From positions 558,001 to 622,000 of the forward strand of contig CAWENQ010000003.1 in NCBI GenBank assembly GCA_963810485.1: a stretch of DNA of 64,000 bases. The letters are read 5' to 3'. The translations under genes and the position numbers were made by a program. Origin of the DNA: DATKFM01 sp963810485. Lineage in GTDB: Bacteria > Pseudomonadota > Alphaproteobacteria > Dongiales > Dongiaceae. Position 1 is the first letter of the stretch. Each line of letters starts with the position of its first letter. Below are positions 1 to 9,626 of this stretch, in pieces. Under the pieces are notes generated by a model, which saw only the letters and a list, made by a program, of their open reading frames with translations, was not told where the DNA came from and did not search any database.

Positions 1-635
1 AGAAGGTGTAGAGATGGGGCTGGCCGTGCAGTGCCCGGATCGCGTCGGTGTAGCCGAGATTGATGATCATGCGCAACGCGCGGCGCGACTCTGGCCTGCA
101 CAACGCATCGTCGCGCCAGCCCTCGGGATCGTAGACGTCCTCATCTGTCGGCGCGACATTGTAGTCGCCGCCGAGCACCAGAACTTCCTCGAGCTTCAAT
201 CAGTTCGGCTGCATGGGCGCGCAGCCGCTCCATCCAGGCGAGCTTGTAGGTGAATTTCTCCGTGCCCGACGGATTGCCGTTCGGCAGATAAATCGAGGCG
301 ACGCGCAGCGCGATGCGTTTGCCGTCCGTGCCCTTGGGCGCTTCGATCAGCCCTTCGATGTAGCGCGCGTGATCGTCGCCGGGATTTCCAGGCAGCGCCT
401 TCTGCTCCACGGTCAGCGGATGCTTCGACAGAATGGCGACGCCGTTATAGGTCTTCTGCCCGGCGGTCGCGACGTTGTAGCCGAGATCCTCGATCTCCAG
501 CCGCGGGAAACCGTCGTCGGTGCATTTGATCTCCTGCATCAGCACCACATCGGGCTTGGCCGCTTTCAGCCAGCCCGTCACATTGATGATGTGAGCCTTG
601 ATCGAATTGACGTTGAATGTGGCGATGCGGATCAC
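1..635 (-). pseudogene. xth: exodeoxyribonuclease III, 3' end cut by window edge and frameshifted
   Basis: Exodeoxyribonuclease III family (EEP fold) AP endonuclease and 3'-5' exonuclease of base excision repair. The N-terminus begins MIRIATFNVNSIKAH, with the metal-binding region MQEIKC near residue 35 and YNGVAILS near residue 63. The first frame runs to about position 192. The typical continuation LVLGGDYNVAPTDEDVYDP then lies in the next frame, so one extra base near position 191 breaks the gene. The remainder runs off the left edge: about 211 codons of a usual 255-270 are present. A hairpin separates it from erpA upstream. The frameshift may be a sequence error (see findings). Confidence 0.85.
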
Positions 636-657
636 GCGCGGCCCCCGAAAAACAGAA

Positions 658-677
658 AGGCCCGCCGGAGCGGGCCT
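658..677 (-). terminator. intrinsic terminator downstream of erpA
   Basis: A perfect 8-bp stem (AGGCCCGC with GCGGGCCT) around a 4-base loop. On the minus strand it is followed by a T-rich stretch (TTCTGTTTTT). It sits between the end of erpA and the start of xth, so it probably ends erpA transcription or reduces read-through into xth. Confidence 0.7.
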
Positions 678-705
678 CTTACCTAGCGCCTGAAGCGGCG
701 TCAGA

Positions 706-1062
706 TCAACCGACAGAGAAGGACGTGCCGCAGCCGCAGGTCGAGGTGGCGTTGGGATTGCGCACCTGGAAATAGGAACCTACCAGCTCTTCGACAAAAT
801 CCACTTCGCCGCCGCGGATCAGTTCCAGCGATGTGGTGTCGACCACGACCTTCACGCCGTCACGCTCGAACGTGATGTCATCGGCCAGCTTGCTGTCGTC
901 GAGGCTGAAGCCGTACTGAAAGCCGGAGCATCCGCCGCCGGAGACGGCGATGCGGAACATCAGTCCATCGCCGGCCTCTTCCGCAATGAGCTTCGAGATG
1001 CGGCTGGCGGCGCGGGCGGAAATGCTGAGTTCCTGGCTGCGAGGATCGGTAATTGCGTTCAT
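706..1062 (-). CDS. erpA: iron-sulfur cluster insertion protein ErpA (A-type carrier)
   Basis: A-type Fe-S carrier of 118 residues that passes Fe-S clusters to apo-enzymes. The three expected cysteines are visible: one in SGGGCSGFQYGF near residue 45 and the C-terminal pair in TSTCGCGTSFSVG. Length matches the IscA/ErpA/HesB family. The N-terminal extension and the GGCSG form favour ErpA over IscA, but the two are hard to separate by eye. It diverges from dgt across about 130 bases, an arrangement common in Alphaproteobacteria. Confidence 0.88.
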   Translation of the reverse strand: MNAITDPRSQELSISARAASRISKLIAEEAGDGLMFRIAVSGGGCSGFQYGFSLDDSKLADDITFERDGVKVVVDTTSLELIRGGEVDFVEELVGSYFQVRNPNATSTCGCGTSFSVG

Positions 1063-1193
1063 GAAATCATCCTAGCTCAAATCGGCGCCGGCTCCTACAG
1101 CCGTTTGCAGATCGTTATGTAAGTAGTTGAATCGCCTTGTCAATCACACTGCAACCCATTGATTTGCCAGGACTGCCCGCGTAGGGTCGGCGC

Positions 1194-2390
1194 ATGAGCG
1201 TCGCCGCACCCCAGCGTCACCCCGTGGCCAGCCGGCCGGAGGAGAGCCGCGGGCGGCTGGTCCCGGAGCCGGCCAGCTCTACCCGCAACCCGTTCCAGCG
1301 CGACCGGGACCGGATCATCCACTCCACGGCCTTCCGGCGGCTCAAGCACAAGACCCAGGTTTTCGTCTCCCACGAGGGCGATCACTACCGGACACGGCTG
1401 ACCCATACGATCGAGGTGGCGCAAATCGCGCGATCCATCAGCCGCGCCCTGGGCTTCGACGAGGATCTGGCGGAGGCGCTGGCGCTGGGGCACGACCTCG
1501 GCCATCCGCCCTTCGGCCATGCCGGCGAAGACGCTCTCGACGAATCGATGAAGGACTATGGCGGTTTCGACCACAATGAGCAGACCTTCCGCATCCTGAC
1601 GATACTGGAGCGGCACTATGCCGAATTCGACGGCCTCAATCTCACCTGGGAGTGCCTGGAGGGTGTGGTCAAGCATAACGGCCCGCTGACCGGCCCCGCG
1701 GCGTCGGAAAAAGCGAAGCGGCGCCCCGTTCCCGCCACAATCGCCGCCTATTGCGCGGAACAGCGGGATCTGGAGTTGAACAGCTTTCCCGGCCCTGAAG
1801 CGCAGGTGGCCGCCATTGCCGACGACATCGCCTATGACAACCACGATATGGATGACGGCCTACGCGCCGGCCTGTTCGGCATCGCCGATATCGGCGAGCT
1901 GCCGCTGGTGGGGCCGGTGCTGAAATCGCTGCAGCAGAAATACCCCGGCCTGGAAACGCCGCGTCTCATCCATGAGACAGTCAGACGCTTGATTGACCTC
2001 ATGGTGACCGACCTGATAGAGGAAACCCGCCGCCGGCTTGAAAAGGCCCAGCCGCAATCGGCTGCCGAAGTTCGCGGGTTGGGCCATGCGCTCGTCGCCT
2101 TTTCGCCGGCCATGGTGGAGCACGAACAGGTCATACGCAGGTTCCTGTTCGAACGGATGTACCGGCACCATAGGGTCAATCAAATGACATCCCGGGCGCG
2201 GGATGTGGTTCGGAATCTGTTCGGGTTGTACATGACTCATCCGCAACATCTGCCAGAGGGCTGGCGCCAATATTGCGACGGCAAGGATGCAGCCGCGACG
2301 GCCCGCGTCGTCGGCGACTATATCGCCGGCATGACCGACCGCTTTGCACTGGATGAGCAGCAGCGGCTGGCGAAGGACGGCGCGGCCTGA
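1194..2390 (+). CDS. dgt: deoxyguanosinetriphosphate triphosphohydrolase-like protein
   Basis: HD-domain dNTP triphosphohydrolase (398 residues) releasing deoxynucleoside and triphosphate; the short type-2 class is usually called dGTPase-like. Metal ligands of the HD motif are visible: H71 in RLTHT, H100-D101 in LGHDLGHPPFGH and a later D in ADDIAYDNHD. The start begins MSVAAPQRHPVASRPEE. Its stop overlaps the argS start (TGATGA), so dgt, argS and the following SPOR gene are probably co-transcribed. Substrate specificity cannot be read from the sequence. Confidence 0.9.
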   Translation: MSVAAPQRHPVASRPEESRGRLVPEPASSTRNPFQRDRDRIIHSTAFRRLKHKTQVFVSHEGDHYRTRLTHTIEVAQIARSISRALGFDEDLAEALALGHDLGHPPFGHAGEDALDESMKDYGGFDHNEQTFRILTILERHYAEFDGLNLTWECLEGVVKHNGPLTGPAASEKAKRRPVPATIAAYCAEQRDLELNSFPGPEAQVAAIADDIAYDNHDMDDGLRAGLFGIADIGELPLVGPVLKSLQQKYPGLETPRLIHETVRRLIDLMVTDLIEETRRRLEKAQPQSAAEVRGLGHALVAFSPAMVEHEQVIRRFLFERMYRHHRVNQMTSRARDVVRNLFGLYMTHPQHLPEGWRQYCDGKDAAATARVVGDYIAGMTDRFALDEQQRLAKDGAA

Positions 2391-4144
2391 TGAATCTGTT
2401 CTCCTATTTTCACGATGAGGTCGGCACGGCGCTGCGTGGGCTTCAGGCCGCCGGCAAGATTGCGGGCGATGTCGATATTGCCCGCGTGTCCGTCGAATTG
2501 CCGCGGGATCCGACCCATGGCGATCTCTCGACCAATGCGGCAATGGTCCTGTCCAAGGGCCTGGGGATGAAGCCGCGGGACCTGGCGCAACTGATCGCCG
2601 ATGCTTTGAAGAGCCACAAGGATGTGCGGAAGGCCGACATCGCCGGTCCGGGCTTTATCAACCTGCATCTGGCGGAATCGTTCTGGCAGGCGCGAATCGG
2701 CGATATTCTTGGCGCCGGCATACGTTATGGCGACTCCAACATTGGACAAGGCCGCAAGGTGAACGTCGAGTACGTTTCGGCAAACCCAACGGGCCCTCTC
2801 CATCTGGCCCATGCCCGGGGCGCGGTCTATGGCGACGCGCTGGCCAGTCTGCTGGCCAAAGCCGGTCATGGGGTCACGAAGGAATACTACATCAATGACG
2901 CGGGCACGCAGGTCGATGTGCTCGCGCGCTCGACCCATCTTCGCTATCGCGAAGCGTTGGGCGAAACAATCCCGGCTATTCCTGAGGGCTTCTATCCCGG
3001 CGAGTATCTGGTGGATGTCGGTCAGGCGCTGGCCAAGCGCGATGGCAAGAAATGGCTGGATAAGCCTGAGAGCGAATGGCTGGCCCCGGTCCGGCAGTTC
3101 GCCATCGATCAGATCATGGCGGGCATCCGCGAGGATCTTGAGGTCCTGGGGATCCGCCAGGACGTGTTTTCCTCCGAGCGTAAGGTCGTGGAATCGGGCG
3201 CGGTCGAACGCGCCCTGAAGAAGCTTGAGGATGATGGCCTGCTCTATGTCGGCGTGCTTAGCCCGCCCAAGGGCATGAAGCCGGACGACTGGGAGCCGCG
3301 GCCCCAAACTTTGTTCCGCTCCACAGATTTCGGCGATGACGTCGACCGGCCCTTGCGCAAGTCGGACGGAAACTGGACCTATTTCGCGTCCGACATCGCC
3401 TATCACTATGACAAGTTCCTTCGCGGCTGCCCGGAGATGATCGATGTCTGGGGCGCCGATCACGGCGGTCATGTAAAGCGGATGAAGTCGGCGGTGAAGG
3501 CGGTCACCGGCGGCAAGGGTTCGCTTGATCTGAAGCTGTGCCAGCTTGTTACCCTCCTGCGCGACGGCGAGCCGGTGAAGATGTCAAAGCGGAAGGGCAC
3601 CTTCGTGACGCTGCGGGAAGTCGTCGATGAGGTCGGCAAGGGGGTGGTGCGCTTCATCATGCTGACCCGCACCAACGACGCACCGCTCGAGTTCGATTTG
3701 ACCAAGGTCATCGAGAAGTCACGGGACAATCCCGTGTACTACGTTCAATACGCCCATGCCCGCGTCAGATCGGTCTTGCGGAAAGCGCCGGAGGAGGCGC
3801 CACAGATCGATATCAGCCCAGCGGCACTTGCGTCAGCGGACTTGTCGAAGTTGACTGATGAAGGCGAACTCGGCCTGATCAAGAAAATGGCCGCGTGGCC
3901 GAAGACGGTCGAACTGGCAGCGGAAGCTCACGAGCCGCACCGCATTGCATTTTACTTGTATGAACTCGCGTCGACGTTGCATGCGCACTGGAATCAAGGA
4001 AGAGAAAATGCCGTCCTGCGTTTCATTCGTCCGGACGACTTGCCGCTGACAGCGGCACGGCTGGCGATGGTGCAGGCAATGGCGTTCGTCATCGCCTCTG
4101 GGTTGGAAGTCATGGGGGTAGAACCGGTTGAGGAGATGCGCTGA
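2390..4144 (+). CDS. argS: arginyl-tRNA synthetase
   Basis: Class I aminoacyl-tRNA synthetase charging tRNA-Arg, 584 residues, normal length. An N-terminal Arg-S domain (about 1-100) precedes the catalytic core with the HIGH-like signature in NPTGPLHLAHARGA (about residues 132-145). The KMSKR loop is present as VKMSKRKGTFVTL, and the C-terminal DALR anticodon-binding domain ends in EVMGVEPVEEMR. The ATG overlaps the dgt stop, and its own stop shares a base with the ATG of the next gene, indicating translational coupling. Confidence 0.97.
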   Translation: MNLFSYFHDEVGTALRGLQAAGKIAGDVDIARVSVELPRDPTHGDLSTNAAMVLSKGLGMKPRDLAQLIADALKSHKDVRKADIAGPGFINLHLAESFWQARIGDILGAGIRYGDSNIGQGRKVNVEYVSANPTGPLHLAHARGAVYGDALASLLAKAGHGVTKEYYINDAGTQVDVLARSTHLRYREALGETIPAIPEGFYPGEYLVDVGQALAKRDGKKWLDKPESEWLAPVRQFAIDQIMAGIREDLEVLGIRQDVFSSERKVVESGAVERALKKLEDDGLLYVGVLSPPKGMKPDDWEPRPQTLFRSTDFGDDVDRPLRKSDGNWTYFASDIAYHYDKFLRGCPEMIDVWGADHGGHVKRMKSAVKAVTGGKGSLDLKLCQLVTLLRDGEPVKMSKRKGTFVTLREVVDEVGKGVVRFIMLTRTNDAPLEFDLTKVIEKSRDNPVYYVQYAHARVRSVLRKAPEEAPQIDISPAALASADLSKLTDEGELGLIKKMAAWPKTVELAAEAHEPHRIAFYLYELASTLHAHWNQGRENAVLRFIRPDDLPLTAARLAMVQAMAFVIASGLEVMGVEPVEEMR

Positions 4145-5199
4145 TGATACCCAAAGACCCGGAATTTTCCCCACGACAGACTCATGGCGGTCCCGCCTTG
4201 CAACGGCGCCAGCCCGTGCTCGAACCCGTATTTAGCCAGGATCGAATTCTGACGGCGGCCGCACGGGCGGCAATGGCCGCCAACCAGCCTGGCGAGTCCA
4301 TCCAGGAGCCGCAGCTTTTTCCCGACCTCTCTGTCGATGACGGCGACGGCGGTCCGGAGATTCCGCCGAGTCCCAGCCACACCGGGCCGGCTGCCGGGCC
4401 GGGGTCTGCTGCCTTGCCGGATGGTCCCGGCCGCACACGGCCGCTGCTCTGGATCGGCATCGCTGCGGTCAGCGGCATCGCCATTTTCGTGCCGCTGCTG
4501 ATGCTGATGAACCAGGGCGAACGGACCGTCGTCGCCGATGCGGATTTGCCTGTTGTGGCCGCAGTGGAGGGGCCGGAGAAGGTGCGTCCGGCCGATGAGG
4601 GCGGCATGCAGCCGCTTAACCAGGACGTGGCAATCTACGACACCCTGAGCGGCGAGGCAAAATCGCAAACCGAGGTTCTGCTCGGAGAACCGGAAGCGCC
4701 GATGCCCCTGCCGCCGCCGGCCCCTGCGGAAACTGCACCGGCCGGCAGCGATAAGTCATCGGATGCGTCCAGCGACATTCCGCAGGTTCCGGCGCCGGCC
4801 TTTGATGTGACTGATGATGCCGCGGCGGCGGCGGCAAAAGTGGAACCGAGCGCCGGAGGCGGCGCTGCGAGCGAACCCGCGCCAGAGGCCCCGGCCGAAC
4901 CGGCCGCATCGACCATCACCGACGTTGTTGAGCAGACCGCATCCTTGGGTGCCGCCTACCGCGTTCAGCTCGCGGCTGTGAAGACCCAAGACGGTGCGCA
5001 GTCGACCTGGCAGAAGCTGCAGAAGAAGCATGCCCAGTTGCTCAACGGCAAGGAGCTCACGGTTGTCGAGATCGACAAAGGCAGCGACGGCAAGTTCTAC
5101 CGCGTTCAAGCGGGGCCTTTCGCGGACCGTGCCGCAGCGACCGATGTCTGCGTGGCGCTGAAGAAGCTGGAGCAGGGCTGCATGGTCGTGAAGCCGTGA
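4144..5199 (+). CDS. SPOR domain-containing membrane protein
   Basis: A 351-residue bitopic inner-membrane protein. The first 100 residues are cytoplasmic and rich in Pro, Gly and Glu, followed by a transmembrane helix at about 101-122 (LLWIGIAAVSGIAIFVPLLM). A long Ala/Pro-rich periplasmic linker leads to a C-terminal SPOR domain at about 270-351 (AAYRVQLAAVKTQDGAQ to EQGCMVVKP). SPOR domains bind denuded peptidoglycan at septa. Its place between argS and nagZ is typical of Alphaproteobacteria; a FtsN-like or general septal role is inferred. Confidence 0.85.
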   Translation: MIPKDPEFSPRQTHGGPALQRRQPVLEPVFSQDRILTAAARAAMAANQPGESIQEPQLFPDLSVDDGDGGPEIPPSPSHTGPAAGPGSAALPDGPGRTRPLLWIGIAAVSGIAIFVPLLMLMNQGERTVVADADLPVVAAVEGPEKVRPADEGGMQPLNQDVAIYDTLSGEAKSQTEVLLGEPEAPMPLPPPAPAETAPAGSDKSSDASSDIPQVPAPAFDVTDDAAAAAAKVEPSAGGGAASEPAPEAPAEPAASTITDVVEQTASLGAAYRVQLAAVKTQDGAQSTWQKLQKKHAQLLNGKELTVVEIDKGSDGKFYRVQAGPFADRAAATDVCVALKKLEQGCMVVKP

Positions 5200-5212
5200 G
5201 TGTCCTCGGCTG

Positions 5213-6227
5213 ATGGCAGCACCGCTAGCCTGCATCTTCGGTTGTCTGGGAAAGGCGCTCAGCGACGATGAGCGTCGCTTCTTTCGCGCCGCCAAGCCGC
5301 TCGGCTTCATCCTGTTCCAGCGCAACTGCGAGTCGCCAAAGCAGATCCGCGCCCTGATTGCCGATATGCGCCGCTGCGTCGGACGCCGCGACGCCCCGGT
5401 CATGATCGACGAGGAGGGCGGCCGCGTGCAGCGGCTAAAGCCGCCGACTTGGCGCAAGCGGCCGGCGGCGGCAGTCATCGGCGAAATGGCACGCCGCGAC
5501 CTTGCGGCAGCCCTCGAATGCGCGCGGCTAAACGCGCGGCTGATCGCCGAGGATCTTGCCGCACTTGGCTTCAACGTCGACTGCGCGCCGGTGCTCGATC
5601 TCAGGCTGCCGATCACCCATCAGGCCATCGGCGATCGCGCCTACAGCGACGATCCGGCCGTCGTCGCTGCGCTCGCCCGCGCCGCCTGCGAAGGCTTCCT
5701 CGATGGCGGCATCATTCCGGTCATCAAGCACATGCCCGGTCATGGCCGCGCCGTTGCCGACAGCCATGTGGAACTGCCGCGCGTGACCGCAACTTCAGAG
5801 GAATTGCTCCGCACCGATTTCGCGCCGTTCCGGGCCTTGCGCGACATGCCCTGGGCGATGACCGCGCATATTCTCTTCGCCGCCCTCGACGCCGCAGCGC
5901 CGGCCACGGCCTCGAAGTCGATCATCGACAAGATCGATCCGCGGCTCCATCGGATTCCAGGGATTGTTGTTTTCCGATGATCTTTCGATGCAGGCTTTGG
6001 AGGGCAACTTACGCCAACGAGCGGAGCGCGCCCTGGCGGCGGGCTGCAACGTCGCCCTCCATTGCAACGGCAATATGGACGAGATGCGGCAGGTCGCCGA
6101 AGCCGTCCCGCCACTGACGGCAAAGGTACTGGAACTGGTCGAATCTGGCCTCAGGATCGTTAACACGCGAGAACGAATCGACATCGCCGCGATACAAGCG
6201 CGAGTCGATGCGTTTCTGGCCGCTTGA
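5213..6227 (+). pseudogene. nagZ: beta-N-acetylhexosaminidase NagZ, frameshifted
   Basis: Glycoside hydrolase family 3 enzyme that removes GlcNAc from anhydro-muropeptides during cell-wall recycling. Visible: the active-site loop in VIKHMPGHGRAVADSHVELP and, in the next frame, the conserved GFQGLLFSDDLSM with its catalytic Asp. One extra base near position 5936 (in AAGATCGATCC) splits the frame; removing it yields IIDKIIRGSIGFQGLL and a normal protein of about 337 residues. Probably intact in the organism. It lies between the SPOR gene and scpA. Confidence 0.88.
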
Positions 6228-6283
6228 CGGGGTAGACAGGGCCGCGGCAAGGCGGTAATCGCTGGCCATGGCCGCGCATCGGG

Positions 6284-7114
6284 GTGGCCAAAGGCCTAGG
6301 CCGGAAACATCCTCTTTCCGGGGAGAACAGGTTGAACGACGAATTCGAAGACAGACCGCGGGAGCCGATGAGCGACTTGCAATTTCTGCTCGATCTCGAC
6401 GGCTATGAAGGTCCGATCGACGTACTGCTGACCCTGGCGCGGGATCAGAAGGTCGACCTGAAGAAGATCTCCATTCTCGCCCTGGCGGATCAGTATCTCT
6501 CCTTCGTCGCCCGCGCGCGGCGGCTGCGGCTGGAACTGGCGGCCGACTATCTGGTGATGGCGGCCTGGCTCGCCTTCCTGAAGTCGAAGCTGCTGCTGCC
6601 GGAGCCCGAAGTGGAGGGCGGCGAACCCACGGGCGCCCAGATGGCGGCGGCCTTGGCCTTCCAGCTGCAGCGGCTTGAAGCCATGCGGAATGTGGCTGGT
6701 AAACTCATGGAGCGGCCGCAGCTCGGTCACGACTTCTTCCACCGCGGCGGCGCCGAGCGGCTGCCGGTGCGGCAGAAGGTGGTCTACAATGTGAAGCTGT
6801 TCGAGCTCCTGCGGGCCTATGGCTCGATCGCAACGCGGCGCCAGCAGGGCATGTTGCGCATTATCCCGACCGAACTCTATTCGATGGATGAAGCGCTAAA
6901 ACGCCTGGGCGACATGCTGGGTCATACGATCGAGTGGAAGACGCTGTCGACCTTCCTGCCGCCGCAACTGAATGACGGCATGGGTGGCCGCTCCGCCGTC
7001 GCGGCGATGTTCGCGGCAACCCTGGAGATGGTGCGGTCGGGGAAGGCGGAGTTGCGTCAGGAGCAAATATTCGGCCCGATTTTCCTGCGCGGCCGCACGA
7101 GAGTGGAGCAATGA
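6284..7114 (+). CDS. scpA: segregation and condensation protein A
   Basis: Kleisin subunit of the SMC-ScpAB condensin that compacts and segregates chromosomes. The family signature is clear near the N-terminus (DLDGYEGPIDVLLTLARDQKVDLKKI). The C-terminal winged-helix region ends EQIFGPIFLRGRTRVEQ. The listed ATG gives 276 residues; a TTG at 6332 with a GGGGAG sequence 8 bases upstream, or the ATG at 6368, could be the true start. It overlaps scpB by 4 bases (ATGA). Confidence 0.92.
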   Translation: MAKGLGRKHPLSGENRLNDEFEDRPREPMSDLQFLLDLDGYEGPIDVLLTLARDQKVDLKKISILALADQYLSFVARARRLRLELAADYLVMAAWLAFLKSKLLLPEPEVEGGEPTGAQMAAALAFQLQRLEAMRNVAGKLMERPQLGHDFFHRGGAERLPVRQKVVYNVKLFELLRAYGSIATRRQQGMLRIIPTELYSMDEALKRLGDMLGHTIEWKTLSTFLPPQLNDGMGGRSAVAAMFAATLEMVRSGKAELRQEQIFGPIFLRGRTRVEQ

Positions 7115-7827
7115 GCGAAGAACGCTTTCAACAGATTCGCATGGTCGAGGCGTTGATCTTCGCCTCGACTGATCCTGTATCCGATTCCGGGATCAAATCC
7201 CGGCTGCCCGAGGGCGTGGATTTTCGCGAGCTGATGGACGAGGTGGCGGGCCTCTATGCCAATCGCGGCGTCAATCTGGTGCGGCTCGACGGTAAATGGA
7301 TCTTCCGCACCGCGCCGGATCTGGGCTCGCGGCTGCAGATCGAAGCCAAGGTCACGCGCCGCCTGTCCCGTGCGGCGCTGGAGACCCTGGCGGTCATCGC
7401 CTATCACCAGCCGGTGACGCGGGCGGAGGTCGAGGAGGTGAGGGGCGTCGCCCTGTCCAAAGGCACCCTGGATACCCTGCTGGAAATCGGCTGGGTCCGG
7501 CCGAAGGGCCGGCGCCGTACGCCCGGCCGCCCGGTCACCTGGGTGACGTCAGACGCCTTCCTGGGGCAGTTCGGCCTCGACAGTCTGGATGCCTTGCCCG
7601 GCGTCGAGGAACTGCGCGCCGCCGGCCTGCTGGATGTCCGTTCGGCCCTGTCGGCCCTGGGCGCCCAGGCCTTGTCCGACACCGCCCGGCCGGCGAATCA
7701 GGACAATCCTGAGGGGGAAGAGGGCGATAGCGACGATACGGATGACCAGGACGAGCTGGTGCCCATGGGCGACTTCGACGAAGCCTCCCTGGTGGGGGAC
7801 CTGGAGCAGCTCCCCGACGAGGATTAA
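7111..7827 (+). CDS. scpB: segregation and condensation protein B
   Basis: Winged-helix partner of ScpA in the SMC-ScpAB complex, 238 residues. Recognised from RMVEALIFASTDPVSDSGI at the start and ALETLAVIAYHQPVTRAEVE in the second winged helix, then GWVRPKGRRRTPGRPVTWVT. The last 60 residues are an acidic, probably disordered tail (EGEEGDSDDTDDQDELV). The start overlaps the end of scpA, so the pair is translationally coupled. A 160-base gap separates it from tatA. Confidence 0.92.
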   Translation: MSEERFQQIRMVEALIFASTDPVSDSGIKSRLPEGVDFRELMDEVAGLYANRGVNLVRLDGKWIFRTAPDLGSRLQIEAKVTRRLSRAALETLAVIAYHQPVTRAEVEEVRGVALSKGTLDTLLEIGWVRPKGRRRTPGRPVTWVTSDAFLGQFGLDSLDALPGVEELRAAGLLDVRSALSALGAQALSDTARPANQDNPEGEEGDSDDTDDQDELVPMGDFDEASLVGDLEQLPDED

Positions 7828-7988
7828 GGGCCGAACCGGACCAAAGAAACCGGCCTAATCCCTTGATTTTCCCTTGAACCCGGCTGGCCCGGACCAAATT
7901 ATAGGGGCAGAATGTCGTATTGCGGGGGTTATGGCGTTTTGCCATAGTCCCGCGCGCCGCGAAGATACGGGCTAGGAGGTCCGCCATC

Positions 7989-8201
7989 ATGGGTAGTTTG
8001 AGCATTTGGCATTGGTTGATCGCTTTGGCCGTCGTCCTGCTGCTGTTCGGCGGCAAGGGCAAGATCGCACAGATCATGGGCGATACCGCGCAGGGCATCA
8101 GAGCCTTCAAGAAAGGCATGAAGGACGATAAGGAAAAGGTCGAGGCCGACGCCAGCAAGGTGATCGACAATTCGGTCACCCAGAAAGACAACGTCGCCTA
8201 A
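7989..8201 (+). CDS. tatA: Sec-independent protein translocase TatA
   Basis: Pore-forming subunit of the twin-arginine translocase, 70 residues. It has an N-terminal transmembrane helix (LSIWHWLIALAVVLLLFGG), the family FGxGK hinge (FGGKGKI), an amphipathic helix and a charged tail. The ATG at 7989 is chosen because AGGAGG lies 9 bases upstream; the longer reading from 7920 adds a non-homologous N-terminus. First gene of tatABC. A Tat-type substrate is encoded in this window near 31 kb. Confidence 0.93.
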   Translation: MGSLSIWHWLIALAVVLLLFGGKGKIAQIMGDTAQGIRAFKKGMKDDKEKVEADASKVIDNSVTQKDNVA

Positions 8202-8243
8202 GGCGTTCGGCGGCCGCGCACGAGAGGCGGCGCGGGGAGCAGC

Positions 8244-8714
8244 ATGTTCGACATCGGTTGGTCCGAGATGGCCGTTATCGCCGTCGTCGCCCTTGTGGTC
8301 ATCGGCCCCAAGGAACTGCCGAACGCGCTCAAGACCTTCGCTTACTGGATGAAGCAGGCGCGCAAGATGGCGCGCGAGTTCCAGAGCGGTGTCGATGAGA
8401 TTGTGCGTGAGGCCGAGCTGGAAGACGCGCGCAAGGCGGTCACCGCTGTCAGCGGCCGCAGCGTCAACCAGATGCTGGAAAAGACCATCGATCCCACCGG
8501 CGAGATGAAGAAGGCGCTGAACGAGGACGATCTGAAAAAATCCATGAGTGTCACCGCGCAACCCGCGATACCGATTGCTCCTTCCGGCAATTCTTCAACC
8601 AGTACTTCAACGCCATCAGCCGGCACGCCATCGATCCCCGTCGCCGCCCCGGCGCCCGCCACGCCCGCGCCGGCTGCTGAACCCGCAGCGACGCCGGAAG
8701 CAAAGCCGGCGTAA
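8244..8714 (+). CDS. tatB: Sec-independent protein translocase TatB
   Basis: Tat receptor-complex subunit, 156 residues. It starts MFDIGWSEMAVIAVVALVVIGPKELP, the classic TatB N-terminus with a single membrane helix and the conserved Glu and GPKELP hinge. An amphipathic helix follows, then a long Ala/Pro/Thr-rich tail of low complexity. It lies 42 bases after tatA and 5 bases before tatC. Confidence 0.94.
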   Translation: MFDIGWSEMAVIAVVALVVIGPKELPNALKTFAYWMKQARKMAREFQSGVDEIVREAELEDARKAVTAVSGRSVNQMLEKTIDPTGEMKKALNEDDLKKSMSVTAQPAIPIAPSGNSSTSTSTPSAGTPSIPVAAPAPATPAPAAEPAATPEAKPA

Positions 8715-8719
8715 TTCCC

Positions 8720-9541
8720 ATGGCCAAGGCGAAACCCGTCGAAGATCCGAACGAGGCTAAGAAGATGCCGCTGCTCGATCACCTGATCGAGTTGCGCAGG
8801 CGTCTGATCATCGCCTTCGTCTTCCTGATCGTCGCCTTCATCGGCTGCTGGTTCATCTCCGAGGATATCCTCGCCTTCCTGGTCAAGCCGCTCAACGAGG
8901 CCTGGATCGGCAAGTACGGCACCGATATCCCGAAGATCATCTACACCAACCTGACCGAGGCCTTCTTCACCCGCGTAAAACTAAGCGTGTTCGGAGCATT
9001 GGTCGTCGCATTTCCCGTGATCATGGGACAGGTCTGGGCGTTCGTTGCGCCGGGCCTCTACAGGCAAGAGAAAGCGGCGTTCCTGCCCTTCATCGTCGCC
9101 ACGCCGTTCATGTTCCTCTTCGGCTCTGCTCTGCTCTACTACCTGATGCTGCCAGCGGCCTGGGCATTCTTCATCGGCTTCCAGACCGTGGGTGCGCCCG
9201 GCGATCCGCCTCTCGAGCTGATGCCGAAGGTCGGCGAGTATGTATCGCTGGTGATGTGGCTGATCTTCGCCTTCGGCCTGTCGTTCCAGCTCCCGGTGCT
9301 GCTGACGCTGTTGGCGCGCGTCGGCATCCTATCGGCGGAAACCCTGCGCGGTAAGCGGCGTTACGCGATTGTCTTCGTGTTTATTTTCGCCGCCATCGTG
9401 ACGCCGCCGGATCCTATCAGCCAGCTCAGCCTCGCCATTCCTCTCTGCCTGCTCTACGAGGTTTCAATCATCGTCGCCCGCATGGTCGAGAAGAAACGCG
9501 CTGCGGAAGAGGCGAAAGAAACGACCGCCGCCGCCGAATAG
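8720..9541 (+). CDS. tatC: Sec-independent protein translocase TatC
   Basis: Polytopic (six-helix) Tat subunit that recognises twin-arginine signal peptides, 273 residues. The conserved N-terminal cytoplasmic stretch PLLDHLIELRRRLI and the periplasmic loop with TNLTEAFFTRVKLS are present, as is AIVTPPDPISQLSLAIPLCL near the last helices. The tail is charged (EKKRAAEEAKETTAAAE). Third gene of tatABC; serS follows after 85 bases. Confidence 0.96.
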   Translation: MAKAKPVEDPNEAKKMPLLDHLIELRRRLIIAFVFLIVAFIGCWFISEDILAFLVKPLNEAWIGKYGTDIPKIIYTNLTEAFFTRVKLSVFGALVVAFPVIMGQVWAFVAPGLYRQEKAAFLPFIVATPFMFLFGSALLYYLMLPAAWAFFIGFQTVGAPGDPPLELMPKVGEYVSLVMWLIFAFGLSFQLPVLLTLLARVGILSAETLRGKRRYAIVFVFIFAAIVTPPDPISQLSLAIPLCLLYEVSIIVARMVEKKRAAEEAKETTAAAE

Positions 9542-9626
9542 CACTGTCGCTGCAGACCCCGTAGACGGACTCCCGGCCAAGCCCTATACATTTACGCCGT
9601 TGATTCGGCACGCATAACGGCTGGCA